64,000 nucleotides of DNA, taken from Bacteroidales bacterium. GTDB lineage: Bacteria; Bacteroidota; Bacteroidia; Bacteroidales; UBA6680. Made by a program: the position numbers and the translations under genes. Numbering within the stretch: position 1 is the stretch's first letter; every line of letters begins with the position of its first letter. Under the pieces are notes generated by a model that saw nothing but the letters and a program-made list of their open reading frames with translations, searched no databases and was not told where the DNA came from. This document shows positions 43,542 through 52,268 of this stretch, in pieces. The stretch covers positions 1 to 64,000 of the forward strand of contig JAOARD010000007.1 in NCBI GenBank assembly GCA_025210735.1, written 5' to 3'.

Positions 43542-44240
43542 TTAATGATTTATTGTGATGCTTTTCATCTGATTTACAGACAGGTCTGTGTGTTTCATAA
43601 TTGTTCTTGTCCTATCAGAAATCATTTGGGTAATGCACACTGTACGCTCATTCATTTTGCCAGACAGCATACTACATTTATTCATATGAAAATCTATAAT
43701 ATCGTCTCCGCTAAATCTATTCTCAGACACAAATTCATTAAACATTGTACGGTGATCAGATACCTTATCGGGTGAATACCCTAAACATGAAGACCAGATA
43801 TGTGGTTCTGAATGATCCAGTTGTAATTTAAATATCTCTTCTCCATCCCACCTAAACTCCTCTAATCTTATCACTTTATTATTTCTCTCAATAGATATTA
43901 TAGTAAATGGCTCTATATTAACAAAGTCATAAAGCGAAGAGAACATAAAGAAGCTATCGTACCTGAATCGGTTCATAAGCATTATCTCATGGCTCTGAAC
44001 ATATGTTCTGCCAGCTGTATGTTCATTAAATGCTCCACACATAACCGCTGCCACAGTTCCTCTTGCATCTGCAATAATCCAACTGCCGCTTGTTTTTAAG
44101 TCTTTAGGGTAAAAAATAGTACTTCTACCAATATCCATCGACTTCGGAAAAACAGATTCCTCTTCGCCGGGTATGGCATCACGGTTCATTGTAAATGTAT
44201 AACTACTATCTCCTAAAGGTATATATGATATTACACACAT
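43542..44240 (-). CDS. TANGO2/NRDE-family protein
   Basis: 232 residues. N-terminal MC followed by strands and TMNRDAIPGEEESVFP fits the NRDE (TANGO2) family, where Cys-2 would be exposed by Met removal as an N-terminal nucleophile; the family NRDE reads NRDA here. Other parts (GTWI-like SWIIADARGTVAAVMCG, SSCLGYSPDKVSDH) agree. Role unknown; eukaryotic relatives affect lipid/heme handling. Its start overlaps the DinB-like gene by 10 bp, so they are coupled. Confidence 0.75.
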   Translation of the reverse strand: MCVISYIPLGDSSYTFTMNRDAIPGEEESVFPKSMDIGRSTIFYPKDLKTSGSWIIADARGTVAAVMCGAFNEHTAGRTYVQSHEIMLMNRFRYDSFFMFSSLYDFVNIEPFTIISIERNNKVIRLEEFRWDGEEIFKLQLDHSEPHIWSSCLGYSPDKVSDHRTMFNEFVSENRFSGDDIIDFHMNKCSMLSGKMNERTVCITQMISDRTRTIMKHTDLSVNQMKSITINH

Positions 44241-44743
44241 CTTAACTTATTAAGGTATTGTAGTGTTGAGACATCTTTTCCGAATGTCTCAGGTAATTTA
44301 ACATCCTTAAATTTATTTGCAATTGCCAAACGCAAAAGAGTCATATGGTGTACTGCATGATCGTAGCAATAACCAAGCTCTCTGTATACATTTGTTTTCA
44401 GAGTCATTGCATCTGTTGAATCTAACGAAAAATCTGCTCTTAATGCCAGATTATGGCTACTCTCAATCTCTTTAAGATTATCAATTATAAAGTTAACTGT
44501 ATCAGAAATAAAAGCATGATCTATTTCAAGATCACCATCTCTTTTTCTGTCGCCATAATTTATAACACCTGTATCCATAAAGTCTAACAGGCACAGATAG
44601 TACTCCAGTATATGCCTTACATTTTCACCTATAGTAGATCCTCCTAACGCAACCATACGTTTAGATATACCTTCTGAGCCTATCTGCTCAACTACATTTG
44701 CCAGATTTCTTAGATTATCAACAGATACTTTTATTAACTCCAT
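44231..44743 (-). CDS. DinB-like four-helix protein
   Basis: 170 residues, all helical. Three conserved His at expected positions (GENVRHILEYY His-44; CYDHAVHHMTLL His-129/His-133) would bind a divalent metal as in DinB/YfiT proteins, which include thiol-dependent transferases. Substrate unknown. Overlaps the TANGO2-like gene by 10 bp in a two-gene operon with its own start at 44743. Confidence 0.75.
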   Translation of the reverse strand: MELIKVSVDNLRNLANVVEQIGSEGISKRMVALGGSTIGENVRHILEYYLCLLDFMDTGVINYGDRKRDGDLEIDHAFISDTVNFIIDNLKEIESSHNLALRADFSLDSTDAMTLKTNVYRELGYCYDHAVHHMTLLRLAIANKFKDVKLPETFGKDVSTLQYLNKLRCV

Positions 44744-44851
44744 AGTATTTTGTTTAAGCTCATTGAAGTTAAAAAAAATAGTAATTGAATGGTAACTTTT
44801 TAACGTTTGAATTAGTGATTTATATTATTTTTTATGAAATTTTCAAAAAAA

Positions 44852-44878
44852 AGGGGCATCGTATACCGATACCCCTCA
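44852..44878 (-). terminator. Terminator of the M3 peptidase gene
   Basis: AGGGGCATCG pairs with CGATACCCCT (one mismatch); eight T follow on the minus strand. It lies 26 bp past the stop at 44902. Confidence 0.85.
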
Positions 44879-44901
44879 TAATTATATTATAAAACTATGT
44901 T

Positions 44902-47037
44902 TTATTTCATCAATCCACGTCTCTTTAAAAGAGGCTCAATCTCTGGTTCGCGTCCTCTGAACTTCTTGTAAAGTTCCATTGCCTCTTCAGTCCCTCCACG
45001 AGAAAGTACATTGTCTCTGAACGATTTTGCAGTTGCCTGATCAAACAGTGATGTCTCTTTAAATGCCTGAAATGCATCAGCATCAAGAACAGCAGCCCAG
45101 ATATAGCTGTAGTATCCTGAAGAGTACCCAGGATCGCCATCAAAGATATGCTTAAAGTATCCGCTTCTGTAACGAGGTACTATTTCATTGATAAGACCAA
45201 TCTTTGCCATTGCCTCTTTCTCAAACTTGTCTGCATCTATATCTTTAACCTCAGTTATAGTATGGTAATCCATATCTAATAACGATGCTGCAAGATACTC
45301 TGTTGTAGCAAATCCTTGATTAAACAGTCCACTGTTCTGTATCTTCTGAACAAGCTCCTGAGGAATAACCTCACCAGTCTCATAATGCTTTGCATAAAGA
45401 GCAAGCATCTCTGGCTCAAGTGCCCAGTTCTCCATTACCTGCGATGGTAGCTCAACAAAATCTCTTGCTACAGCTGTACCAGAAAGGCTGTTGTATCTAC
45501 AGTTTGAAAGAAGACCATGAAGACCATGACCAAACTCGTGGAAAAGAGTCTGAACCTCATCAACACTTAATAGTGCAGGCTTATCACCAACTGGTTTTGA
45601 GAAGTTACAAGATATTGAGATAACAGGCTCAATATTCTTACCTTTTGGAGCTGACTGCTTACGGAACGATGTCATCCATGCACCAACTGATTTTGACGCA
45701 CGTGGATGCCAGTCAAGATAAAGGATACCAATATTCTTTCCATCAGCCTCTTTTACCTGCCATGTAGTAGCCTCTTCAGCATTATAAAGTGGTAGGTTAT
45801 GAATCTGTGTAAATGTTATTCCGAATAGTTTGTTAGCCAACGCAAATGAACCATCTCTTACATTATCAAGCTTAAAGTAAGGACGTAACATCTCTTCGTC
45901 AAGATTATATTTTGCTTTCTTAACCTTCTCAGCATAGTACCACCAGTCCCAAGACTCAAGTTTAAAGTTTCCTCCTTCAGCATCAATAATCTTCTGCATC
46001 TCTTTAACCTCTGCCTTAGCATTAGGAAGAGCTGCTTTCCAAAGTTTATTCAATAATGCATATACATTCTCAGGGTTTTTAGCCATTCTGTCTTGCAGAA
46101 GGTATGCTGAGTAGTTATCGTATCCAAACAGGTTAGCTTTTTGAACACGTAGTTTAACAAGCTCGTTAATAATTGCTTTATTGTCGAACTCATTATTGTT
46201 GTTTCCTCTGTTTATATATCCCTTATATAGCTTCTCTCTAAGATCGCGACGAGTTGAGTACTGAAGGAAAGGCAACATACTTGGTTTAGCAACTGTAAAC
46301 AGCCACTTACCTTCCATACCAGCCTCTTTTGCAGCAGCTGCAGCACCGGCAACAACACTCTCTGGTAGTCCGTCAAGATCCTCTTTCTTATCAAGAACCA
46401 TCTTAAATGCATTTGTCTCTGCGCTAAGGTTCTTACCAAACTTAAATGTAAGTTCTGAAAGTTTTTTACTAATCTCTTTAAGCTTCTCTTTTTTCTCTGG
46501 CGCAAGGTTAGATCCACCCTTCTCAAATCTCTTAAATGTTTGAGTTAGTAATCTCATCTGCTCTGGCTCAAGATTTAAGTCTGCTCTGTTTTCATAAACA
46601 GTTTTAACTTTTGCAAAAAGCTTATCATTAAGCATTATCTCGTTCTGATGTGCCGAAAGAAGTGGTAATACTGTTTCAGCCACAGAGTTCATTGCATCAT
46701 CACGATCTGTCTCTATAAGGTTAAAGAATACCGAGCTTACTCTGTCAAGCAATCCACCACTAAACTCAAGTGCCTCAATAGTATTCTCAAATGTAGGTGC
46801 ATCAGCATTATTAATAATAACCTCAACAGCCTCATTCTGCTCTTTCATTGCCTTATTAAAAGCCTCTACATAATGATCAGACTTAATAAGATCAAACGGA
46901 GGAACACCAAATGGTGTATCCCACTCTACAAAAAACGGATTTCCCTCAGAAGCAGCTTTCTTTTCAGGTGCATTCTGACAAGAAGTGAATATAACTCCCG
47001 CCATTGCTAAAAGTGTTAATGATTTTTTAAAGTTCAT
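44902..47037 (-). CDS. dcp: M3-family peptidyl-dipeptidase lipoprotein
   Basis: 711 residues, close to dipeptidyl carboxypeptidase Dcp (~680). A lipoprotein signal ends at Cys-20 (GVIFTSC), so it is probably anchored outside the cytoplasm. The zinc motif LFHEFGHGLHGLL lies near residue 500, preceded by NFSKPVGDKPALLSVDEV and followed by PSQVMENWALEP, both characteristic of M3A enzymes that cleave oligopeptides of limited length. The C-terminus RRGLMK is typical. It has its own terminator and no evident partners. Confidence 0.92.
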   Translation of the reverse strand: MNFKKSLTLLAMAGVIFTSCQNAPEKKAASEGNPFFVEWDTPFGVPPFDLIKSDHYVEAFNKAMKEQNEAVEVIINNADAPTFENTIEALEFSGGLLDRVSSVFFNLIETDRDDAMNSVAETVLPLLSAHQNEIMLNDKLFAKVKTVYENRADLNLEPEQMRLLTQTFKRFEKGGSNLAPEKKEKLKEISKKLSELTFKFGKNLSAETNAFKMVLDKKEDLDGLPESVVAGAAAAAKEAGMEGKWLFTVAKPSMLPFLQYSTRRDLREKLYKGYINRGNNNNEFDNKAIINELVKLRVQKANLFGYDNYSAYLLQDRMAKNPENVYALLNKLWKAALPNAKAEVKEMQKIIDAEGGNFKLESWDWWYYAEKVKKAKYNLDEEMLRPYFKLDNVRDGSFALANKLFGITFTQIHNLPLYNAEEATTWQVKEADGKNIGILYLDWHPRASKSVGAWMTSFRKQSAPKGKNIEPVISISCNFSKPVGDKPALLSVDEVQTLFHEFGHGLHGLLSNCRYNSLSGTAVARDFVELPSQVMENWALEPEMLALYAKHYETGEVIPQELVQKIQNSGLFNQGFATTEYLAASLLDMDYHTITEVKDIDADKFEKEAMAKIGLINEIVPRYRSGYFKHIFDGDPGYSSGYYSYIWAAVLDADAFQAFKETSLFDQATAKSFRDNVLSRGGTEEAMELYKKFRGREPEIEPLLKRRGLMK

Positions 47038-47269
47038 TGTATGTCCTTTTTTATTTGTTATTTAATATTGACTATAAATTAACGGCAATAAATAGTTATA
47101 AGCAAATTATTATAAAACATGGTTTACTTTTTAATCATTTTATACTGGAATACACATCTGTAAGTCAACACAATAAAAAAAGGTCTTCTCCCGAAGACCT
47201 TTAGCATATCTAATCACTATATCTTAATACCTAAAAGTGGTTTAAACTTTAATGGTATCAACACGTCTA
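47038..47269. other. Intergenic region after the DUF6249-like gene
   Basis: About 230 bp with one terminator (47179-47202) and nothing else recognisable; upstream of the M3 peptidase ATG (47037) no TAnnTTTG box is seen. Confidence 0.5.
47179..47208 (-). terminator. Terminator of the DUF6249-like gene
   Basis: AAAGGTCTTC pairs with GAAGACCTTT over a 4-nt loop; on the minus strand TTTTTTA follows. Confidence 0.85.
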
Positions 47270-47641
47270 TTACTTCTTTTTTGTTATTGCATTTGCAACA
47301 AAGAAATAGGTTAAAAAACCTAACGCAATACTTACAAAGAATACTCCATAAGGCATAACACTTCTGTGATCAATCATATTAGGATAATACGATCCTATAG
47401 CCTCTATAACTATTAAACCTACACCTCCAAAAAGAGCAACAAGTCCCCATTTTAATGCAGGAAATCTGTTTACATGATCTTCTCGATCGTTTATATCAAC
47501 ATGTGGATTCAGAATCTCTGCTTTATCAAAATGCCCTGCCTTAATCAGCTTACGTCTTAAAAGATGCGACGAAAAAAGTCTGATAATTGTAATAATACTA
47601 TAAAATACAACTGCTGTAACTAATAATGGTAATAAATCCAT
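47270..47641 (-). CDS. DUF6249-like membrane protein
   Basis: 123 residues. Three hydrophobic segments: residues ~5-22, ~68-86 (LVALFGGVGLIVIEAIG) and ~97-115. The first is followed by a basic loop (HLLRRKLIKAGHFDKAEIL). This layout is common for DUF6249-type proteins encoded divergently from, or next to, ECF sigma operons in Bacteroidota. A minus-strand ECF-type promoter (47767-47793) and a leader-motif copy precede it, so it is likely a target of the sigma factor encoded at 47863. Confidence 0.7.
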   Translation of the reverse strand: MDLLPLLVTAVVFYSIITIIRLFSSHLLRRKLIKAGHFDKAEILNPHVDINDREDHVNRFPALKWGLVALFGGVGLIVIEAIGSYYPNMIDHRSVMPYGVFFVSIALGFLTYFFVANAITKKK

Positions 47642-47687
47642 AACTTATAATTTTTAATTATTAATCTGTTTATATTTTTTATCTCCT

Positions 47688-47754
47688 GGTTTGAACCCGC
47701 ATTTGTAATCATAATCTTATGATGAATAACTATTTTCATGCTTTGTTTCAAATC
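47688..47754 (-). ncRNA. Dispersed leader motif, copy F (before DUF6249-like gene)
   Basis: On the minus strand GATTTGAAAC (47754-47745) pairs with GTTCAAACC (47696-47688) with one bulge. Interior AAAGCATGAAAATAGTTATT and ATTATGATTACAAATGCGGG match the family. It lies between the predicted ECF promoter and the ATG at 47641. Confidence 0.55.
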
Positions 47755-47762
47755 GTTTTCTC

Positions 47763-47793
47763 ATATGACTTTAGCCATAAAAAAAAGGTTGCA
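47763..47793 (-). promoter_or_regulatory. Minus-strand ECF-type promoter
   Basis: TGCAACC (47793-47787), 17 bp, then GTCATA (47769-47764), close to the GCAACC/GTCTAA pattern of the plus-strand promoter. It points to the DUF6249-like gene. Confidence 0.5.
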
Positions 47794-47824
47794 AAAAAAA
47801 TGAAAATTTTTTTTCGCATTTTTA

Positions 47825-47853
47825 TGCAACCTAATTTTCATAATGGTGTCTAA
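47825..47853 (+). promoter_or_regulatory. Plus-strand ECF-type promoter (autoregulated)
   Basis: TGCAACC (47825-47831), 16 bp, GTCTAA (47848-47853), 10 bp before the ATG at 47863. Bacteroidota ECF operons often show this -35 AACC/-10 GTC pattern. The TGCAACC boxes for the two directions form an inverted repeat. Confidence 0.6.
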
Positions 47854-47862
47854 TGAATACAG

Positions 47863-48435
47863 ATGAATGAAAAAGAGTTAATACAGCAGGCTATTGTAGG
47901 TAATCAGCAAGCGTTTAGGTTTCTTATTAAGAAATATGAGCGTCTTGTTTTTCATATTGCCGGACGTGTAACCGGACCTACTGATGAGCTAAATGATATT
48001 TGTCAGGATGTATTCATTAAAATATATAAACGATTACCATCGTTCAGGTCAGAATCTAAATTATCTACATGGATTGCGACAATAGCCTACAGAACAGCTA
48101 TTGATTATGTTTCGAAAAAGAGGGTAGATACGGAGGAGTTGAATAATGATATTCTTCCTGACGAATATATAAGAGATACAAAGAGAGATCCGGAGTATAT
48201 ATCAATAAAAGAGGAACAGAGAAAGATGCTTCATGCAACTATTAATAAATTACCTGATAAATATAAGAGCATACTAAACATGTTTTATCTTGAAGAGTTT
48301 AGTATTAAGGAGATTGAAAAAATTACGGAAATGCCGGCTGGCACAATCAAAAATTATATTTTCAGGGCAAGAAATCTTTTAAAAGATGAGTTATTAAAAC
48401 ATCAGGAGTTTAAGGAGGTAAAGTATGAGAACTAA
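47863..48435 (+). CDS. ECF-type RNA polymerase sigma factor
   Basis: 190 residues with sigma-2 (FRFLIKKYERLVFHIAGRVT, DELNDICQDVFIKIYKRLPS, STWIATIAYRTAIDYVSKK) and sigma-4 (INKLPDKYKSILNMFYLEEF, SIKEIEKITEMPAGTIKNYI) domains, no sigma-3 or -1.1. ECF factors redirect RNA polymerase to stress or envelope genes and are usually held by an anti-sigma factor; the gene that overlaps its last 11 bp (48425) fits that role. Predicted to be autoregulated from the promoter at 47825. Confidence 0.93.
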   Translation: MNEKELIQQAIVGNQQAFRFLIKKYERLVFHIAGRVTGPTDELNDICQDVFIKIYKRLPSFRSESKLSTWIATIAYRTAIDYVSKKRVDTEELNNDILPDEYIRDTKRDPEYISIKEEQRKMLHATINKLPDKYKSILNMFYLEEFSIKEIEKITEMPAGTIKNYIFRARNLLKDELLKHQEFKEVKYEN

Positions 48436-48817
48436 CAATATAAATAACGACTATAAAGACAGCATATCAGATGATAAATATCTTTCTGATATTATTGATG
48501 ATCTGATATCAGAGAGCCTTGATACTGATAATAGTTTCATTATCCCTGATAATTTTGCAGATAGTGTTTGCAAAAAGATATCAGAAAGAGCCGCGGTAAG
48601 AGAGAGATTTGAAAAACTAATGTTTATTCTTGGTGTATGGGTTCTTTTACCAATTATTGCAACACTTATATTATACTATTTTAAGGTAGACTTTATTACA
48701 TCTGTTATCAGTTTTGGTATAGAGTATAAATATCCACTTCTATTTGCCATAATCTGTTTTATATTAATACAGACTACAGACATTCTGGTTTTTGCACATC
48801 AGAAAAAGAGTAATTGA
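48425..48817 (+). CDS. Putative membrane anti-sigma factor
   Basis: 130 residues overlapping the sigma gene by 11 bp. The N-terminal ~60 residues are soluble, acidic and helical (DDLISESLDTDNSFIIPDNF); two hydrophobic segments follow (about 73-92 and 104-122). The size, layout and coupling match membrane-bound anti-sigma factors, but I see no HxxxCxxC zinc motif. It ends in a terminator at 48850. Confidence 0.65.
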   Translation: MRTNNINNDYKDSISDDKYLSDIIDDLISESLDTDNSFIIPDNFADSVCKKISERAAVRERFEKLMFILGVWVLLPIIATLILYYFKVDFITSVISFGIEYKYPLLFAIICFILIQTTDILVFAHQKKSN

Positions 48818-48847
48818 CAAAAAACAGACTTTAGTTAACATATTTTT

Positions 48848-48886
48848 TCAACCGGATAATTACAATTGGTAAATATCCGGTTTTCT
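48848..48886 (+). terminator. Terminator of the sigma operon
   Basis: ACCGGATA (48851-48858) pairs with TATCCGGT (48874-48881), then TTTC. Confidence 0.75.
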
Positions 48887-49080
48887 TATATTTTTACTTA
48901 TGTGATTTTTGTTTCGCTGGCTGTTATTACTGCTTTTTAGAACATATATACAACAAAAAACATCTACCTTAACAGAATATACATTGTGTACTATTTTACA
49001 ACATTTTTAACGAAAAACATTAAACTTTTAGCACAAAACACTATATTGTTGCCCGAAAAGCAAAACTAAATTTAATAATT

Positions 49081-51972
49081 ATGAGACTTTTTAAAACACT
49101 TTTGACAGCACTGGTATTTACCATTGCCACGTCGGGTCTGCTGTTTGGACAAAACAGTAAGATCAAAAATCTGAAGATTGAGGAGTACACACTGCCAAAC
49201 GGTCTTAAGGTTGTTCTAAACGAAGATCACTCTGTTTCCAGAGTATTTGGTGAAGTAGTTGTAAAAGCAGGTGGTATGCACGACCCCAAAGACGCTACGG
49301 GAATGGCACACTACCAGGAGCACATGTTATTTAAAGGAACAACAAAGCTTGGTACATTAAACTGGGAAAAAGAGCAGGTACACATTCAGAATATTTTCAG
49401 ATTATATGACGAATTAGGGAAAGCTAAAGACGATTCTGAAAGAAAAAGAATCCAAAAAGAGATTAACAAAGAGTCAGTAGAGGCTAACAAATATGCTATT
49501 AATAACGAGTTTTCATCTGTAACACATGCAATGGGTGGTACAAATATGAATGCAAACACAGGCGAAGATCGTACAGTATATTTTAACTCATTTCCTCCAA
49601 ATCAGGTTGAGAAGTGGCTTGAGCTTAACTCTCACAGATTTGACGATGCTGTTTTCAGAGGATTTCAGGCAGAACTTGAGGTAGTTTACGAAGAGAAGAA
49701 TATGTACGATGAAAGTTTCTTCTCACGTATATTAGAGAACTTTAACAAAGAGTTCTACAAAAAACACCCATATGGTCAGCAGACTATTATAGGTACCAAG
49801 GACGATCTTAAGAATCCATCGCTTACAAAGATGTATGAGTTCTATAAAACATACTATGTTGCAAACAATATGGTACTTATACTAACTGGTGATTTCAACT
49901 CAGATGAGGTTAAACCTTTAATTGAGAAAACATTTGGTAAACTGGAAAACAGACCTCTGCCTGAGAAGATAGAGTATAAAGAGGCTCCTTTTAATGGCAG
50001 AGAGTATGTAAAGGTAAAGATGTCGCCTATAGCAATTGGTATACTTGGTTTCAGAACTACAAACAATGGTCATCCGGATGAGTATGGGATGAAAGTTCTT
50101 ACTCAGGTATTATCTAACGAGAACGAAACTGGTCTGCTTAACCAACTTACAATAGACAATAAGATAATGATGGCTATGGCGTTAGATTTAAACTATAATG
50201 AGTATGGAGGATCGTACATTATCTTTGCTCCTAAGATTATAGGTCAGAGTCTGAATAAAGCAGAAGCACTGGTTCTTGAGCAGCTAAACAGAATTAAAAA
50301 AGGTGATTTTGACGATTCTCTAATAGAGACTGCTAAAAAACAACTATACACTCAGATAGCAACATCATTAGAGAGTATAGAGGGTAAAGGAGAGTATATT
50401 GGAGAGATAGTAGCGCAAGGTAGATCAGCAAATGAGGTTAATGAGTTTAGCAACAAAATTGAAGGAATTGACAAGGCTAAAATTGTTGAGCTTGCAAATA
50501 AATACTACACAGACAACTTTATTGCATTCCACTCTAAAATGGGATTCCCTAAAAACAATCCGATAGAGAAACCAGGTTTTGAGCCACTGAAAACAAAGCA
50601 AAATGCAAAGAGTGATTACGCTAAGTTCTTAGCATCAATTCCTGTTAAGGAGGCTAAAAGTATTGCTATTGATTTCAACGAATCTTCAAAAGAGATTGAC
50701 ATAAACAACTTTACCAAGCTACATGTTTCTGAAAATAAGATAAACGATATATTCTCACTTAGCATAAGGTTTGATTACGGTAGCAAAGAGGATAAGAATA
50801 TTGATCTTGCAGCTAACATAATGAACTATTGCGGAACTGAAAGCAAAAGTCTTAAAGAGCTTAAAAAGAGTTTCAGCGAGATTGGTTGTCAATACTCTGT
50901 GTCGGCCAGCAAATATTACACTACTGTTAATGTAAGCGGATTAGAGCAGAATCTTGAAAAAGCAGTAGGTCTGATAAATAGTCTAATTAACAATGCAAAG
51001 GTGAGCGATGGTGATGTTGACAATGTTACTTCTCAACTTAGATCTGAGCGTAAGATGGAGGCTAAAGAGCCTGCGCAAAAGGCAATGATATTGGTAAACT
51101 ATGTAATAGCAGGTGAAAAATCGCCATACCTTACAAGGTTATCAAAGAAAGAGATTAAAAGATTTGATGCGGAAAAGACAAAGGCTGCATTTGACAAAGC
51201 AATTAAGCACAGTGCAAATATATTCTACTGCGGAACTAAACCAGTTACAGAAGTAGAAGGTGTAATAAAGAGTAACCTTACACTAAATAATAGTATAAAA
51301 GGTACAGGTCTTGCTTATGAAGCTATGAAGAGTTACGATAAAAACTTAATATTCTTTTTGCACCACAAAAAGGCTCTTCAGTCAAACATATATCTGTATA
51401 TGACATCAAACAACAGAACTAAAGAGTCTGATCCGTATGTTGATGCATTTAATACATATTTTGATGGCGGTTTCTCTGGTATTGTTCTTCAGGAGATAAG
51501 AGAGAGCAGATCGTTAGCATACTCAGCTTGGGCAAGTGTAATACAGCCTCAGTTTAATAATAAACCAAATTTTATGTTGGGTAATGTTGCTACACAAACA
51601 GACAAAACTTTTGAGGCTTTAGATGTATTTAAAGATCTTATCAGAAATATGCCTGAAAAACCAGAAAGAATAGATATGATAAGAAAATATCTTATTGGAT
51701 CTACTATATCAAACAATCCTCATTTCAGAGATATCTCAGAAAGTATTGAGGATTGGAAACGCAGAGGTTATACAAATAATCCTGCCGATGATAAAATCAA
51801 GGTATATGAGGATATGAAATTTGACGATATTGTTAAATTCTACAAAGAGAATATCAAAGATAAACCATATGTAACAATCATTGTTGGAGACAAAAAGAAG
51901 GTTGATATGAAGAAATTATCAGAATATGGAGAGGTTAAGATTCTTAAGCTAAAGAATATTTACAAGAAATAA
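49081..51972 (+). CDS. M16-family (pitrilysin/insulinase) zinc peptidase
   Basis: 963 residues, a full two-half M16 enzyme. Signal peptide (to about LFGQ, residue 24); the inverted zinc motif HYQEH (77-81) in GMAHYQEHMLFKGTTKL with a downstream Glu in AELEVVYEEKNMYDE; the second half (~510-963) keeps the fold but lacks the motif (LAYSAWASVIQPQF). Such periplasmic or outer-membrane-associated peptidases degrade peptides. It is 263 bp downstream of the sigma operon with its own terminator at 52001. Confidence 0.92.
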   Translation: MRLFKTLLTALVFTIATSGLLFGQNSKIKNLKIEEYTLPNGLKVVLNEDHSVSRVFGEVVVKAGGMHDPKDATGMAHYQEHMLFKGTTKLGTLNWEKEQVHIQNIFRLYDELGKAKDDSERKRIQKEINKESVEANKYAINNEFSSVTHAMGGTNMNANTGEDRTVYFNSFPPNQVEKWLELNSHRFDDAVFRGFQAELEVVYEEKNMYDESFFSRILENFNKEFYKKHPYGQQTIIGTKDDLKNPSLTKMYEFYKTYYVANNMVLILTGDFNSDEVKPLIEKTFGKLENRPLPEKIEYKEAPFNGREYVKVKMSPIAIGILGFRTTNNGHPDEYGMKVLTQVLSNENETGLLNQLTIDNKIMMAMALDLNYNEYGGSYIIFAPKIIGQSLNKAEALVLEQLNRIKKGDFDDSLIETAKKQLYTQIATSLESIEGKGEYIGEIVAQGRSANEVNEFSNKIEGIDKAKIVELANKYYTDNFIAFHSKMGFPKNNPIEKPGFEPLKTKQNAKSDYAKFLASIPVKEAKSIAIDFNESSKEIDINNFTKLHVSENKINDIFSLSIRFDYGSKEDKNIDLAANIMNYCGTESKSLKELKKSFSEIGCQYSVSASKYYTTVNVSGLEQNLEKAVGLINSLINNAKVSDGDVDNVTSQLRSERKMEAKEPAQKAMILVNYVIAGEKSPYLTRLSKKEIKRFDAEKTKAAFDKAIKHSANIFYCGTKPVTEVEGVIKSNLTLNNSIKGTGLAYEAMKSYDKNLIFFLHHKKALQSNIYLYMTSNNRTKESDPYVDAFNTYFDGGFSGIVLQEIRESRSLAYSAWASVIQPQFNNKPNFMLGNVATQTDKTFEALDVFKDLIRNMPEKPERIDMIRKYLIGSTISNNPHFRDISESIEDWKRRGYTNNPADDKIKVYEDMKFDDIVKFYKENIKDKPYVTIIVGDKKKVDMKKLSEYGEVKILKLKNIYKK

Positions 51973-52000
51973 TTCTGAGATATACTAAATACAAACTATT

Positions 52001-52034
52001 AAAGTGGGTTCATTAACGTGAATCCACTTTTTTT
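52001..52034 (+). terminator. Terminator of the M16 peptidase gene
   Basis: AAAGTGGGTTC pairs with GAATCCACTTT (one mismatch), followed by a T run. Confidence 0.85.
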
Positions 52035-52043
52035 ATTCTAATA

Positions 52044-52259
52044 CTTCAAAAACATCGCTAAAGCCCGTAAATCTTCAAAAACTACATTACAATTAAACAG
52101 GGAGGTGGTATATATTAAATACGGTACTATAACATCTTCAAAAACTAAAAAATTTTTCCCCGATACTAAATTATAACTAAAAAGACTAATTTCAAAGAAA
52201 AGTGTAATTTTTCTATAGATATTTTGTTATAATATTTAACTTTGAGCCTTCAAAAACTA
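52044..52259 (+). repeat. Short direct repeats in the pckA upstream region
   Basis: CTTCAAAAACTA occurs at 52073-52084, 52136-52147 and 52248-52259, with a near copy at 52044-52055. The last copy would be in the transcript leader. Spacing is irregular (29, 63 and 112 bp). Function unknown; could be binding sites for a carbon-responsive regulator. Confidence 0.45.
52237..52244 (+). promoter_or_regulatory. TAnnTTTG promoter box for pckA
   Basis: TAACTTTG; predicted start near 52250, about 19 nt before the ATG at 52269. The spaced -33 box is weak. Confidence 0.55.
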
Positions 52260-52268
52260 AAAATCGTT

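Noticed and set aside
47685..47705. GGTTTGAACCCGC resembles a tRNA T-arm
   Set aside because: No acceptor or anticodon arms can be paired around it; the bases belong to leader motif copy F.
52242..52268. TTG start for pckA
   Set aside because: It overlaps the TAACTTTG promoter box; ATG at 52269 matches the family start.
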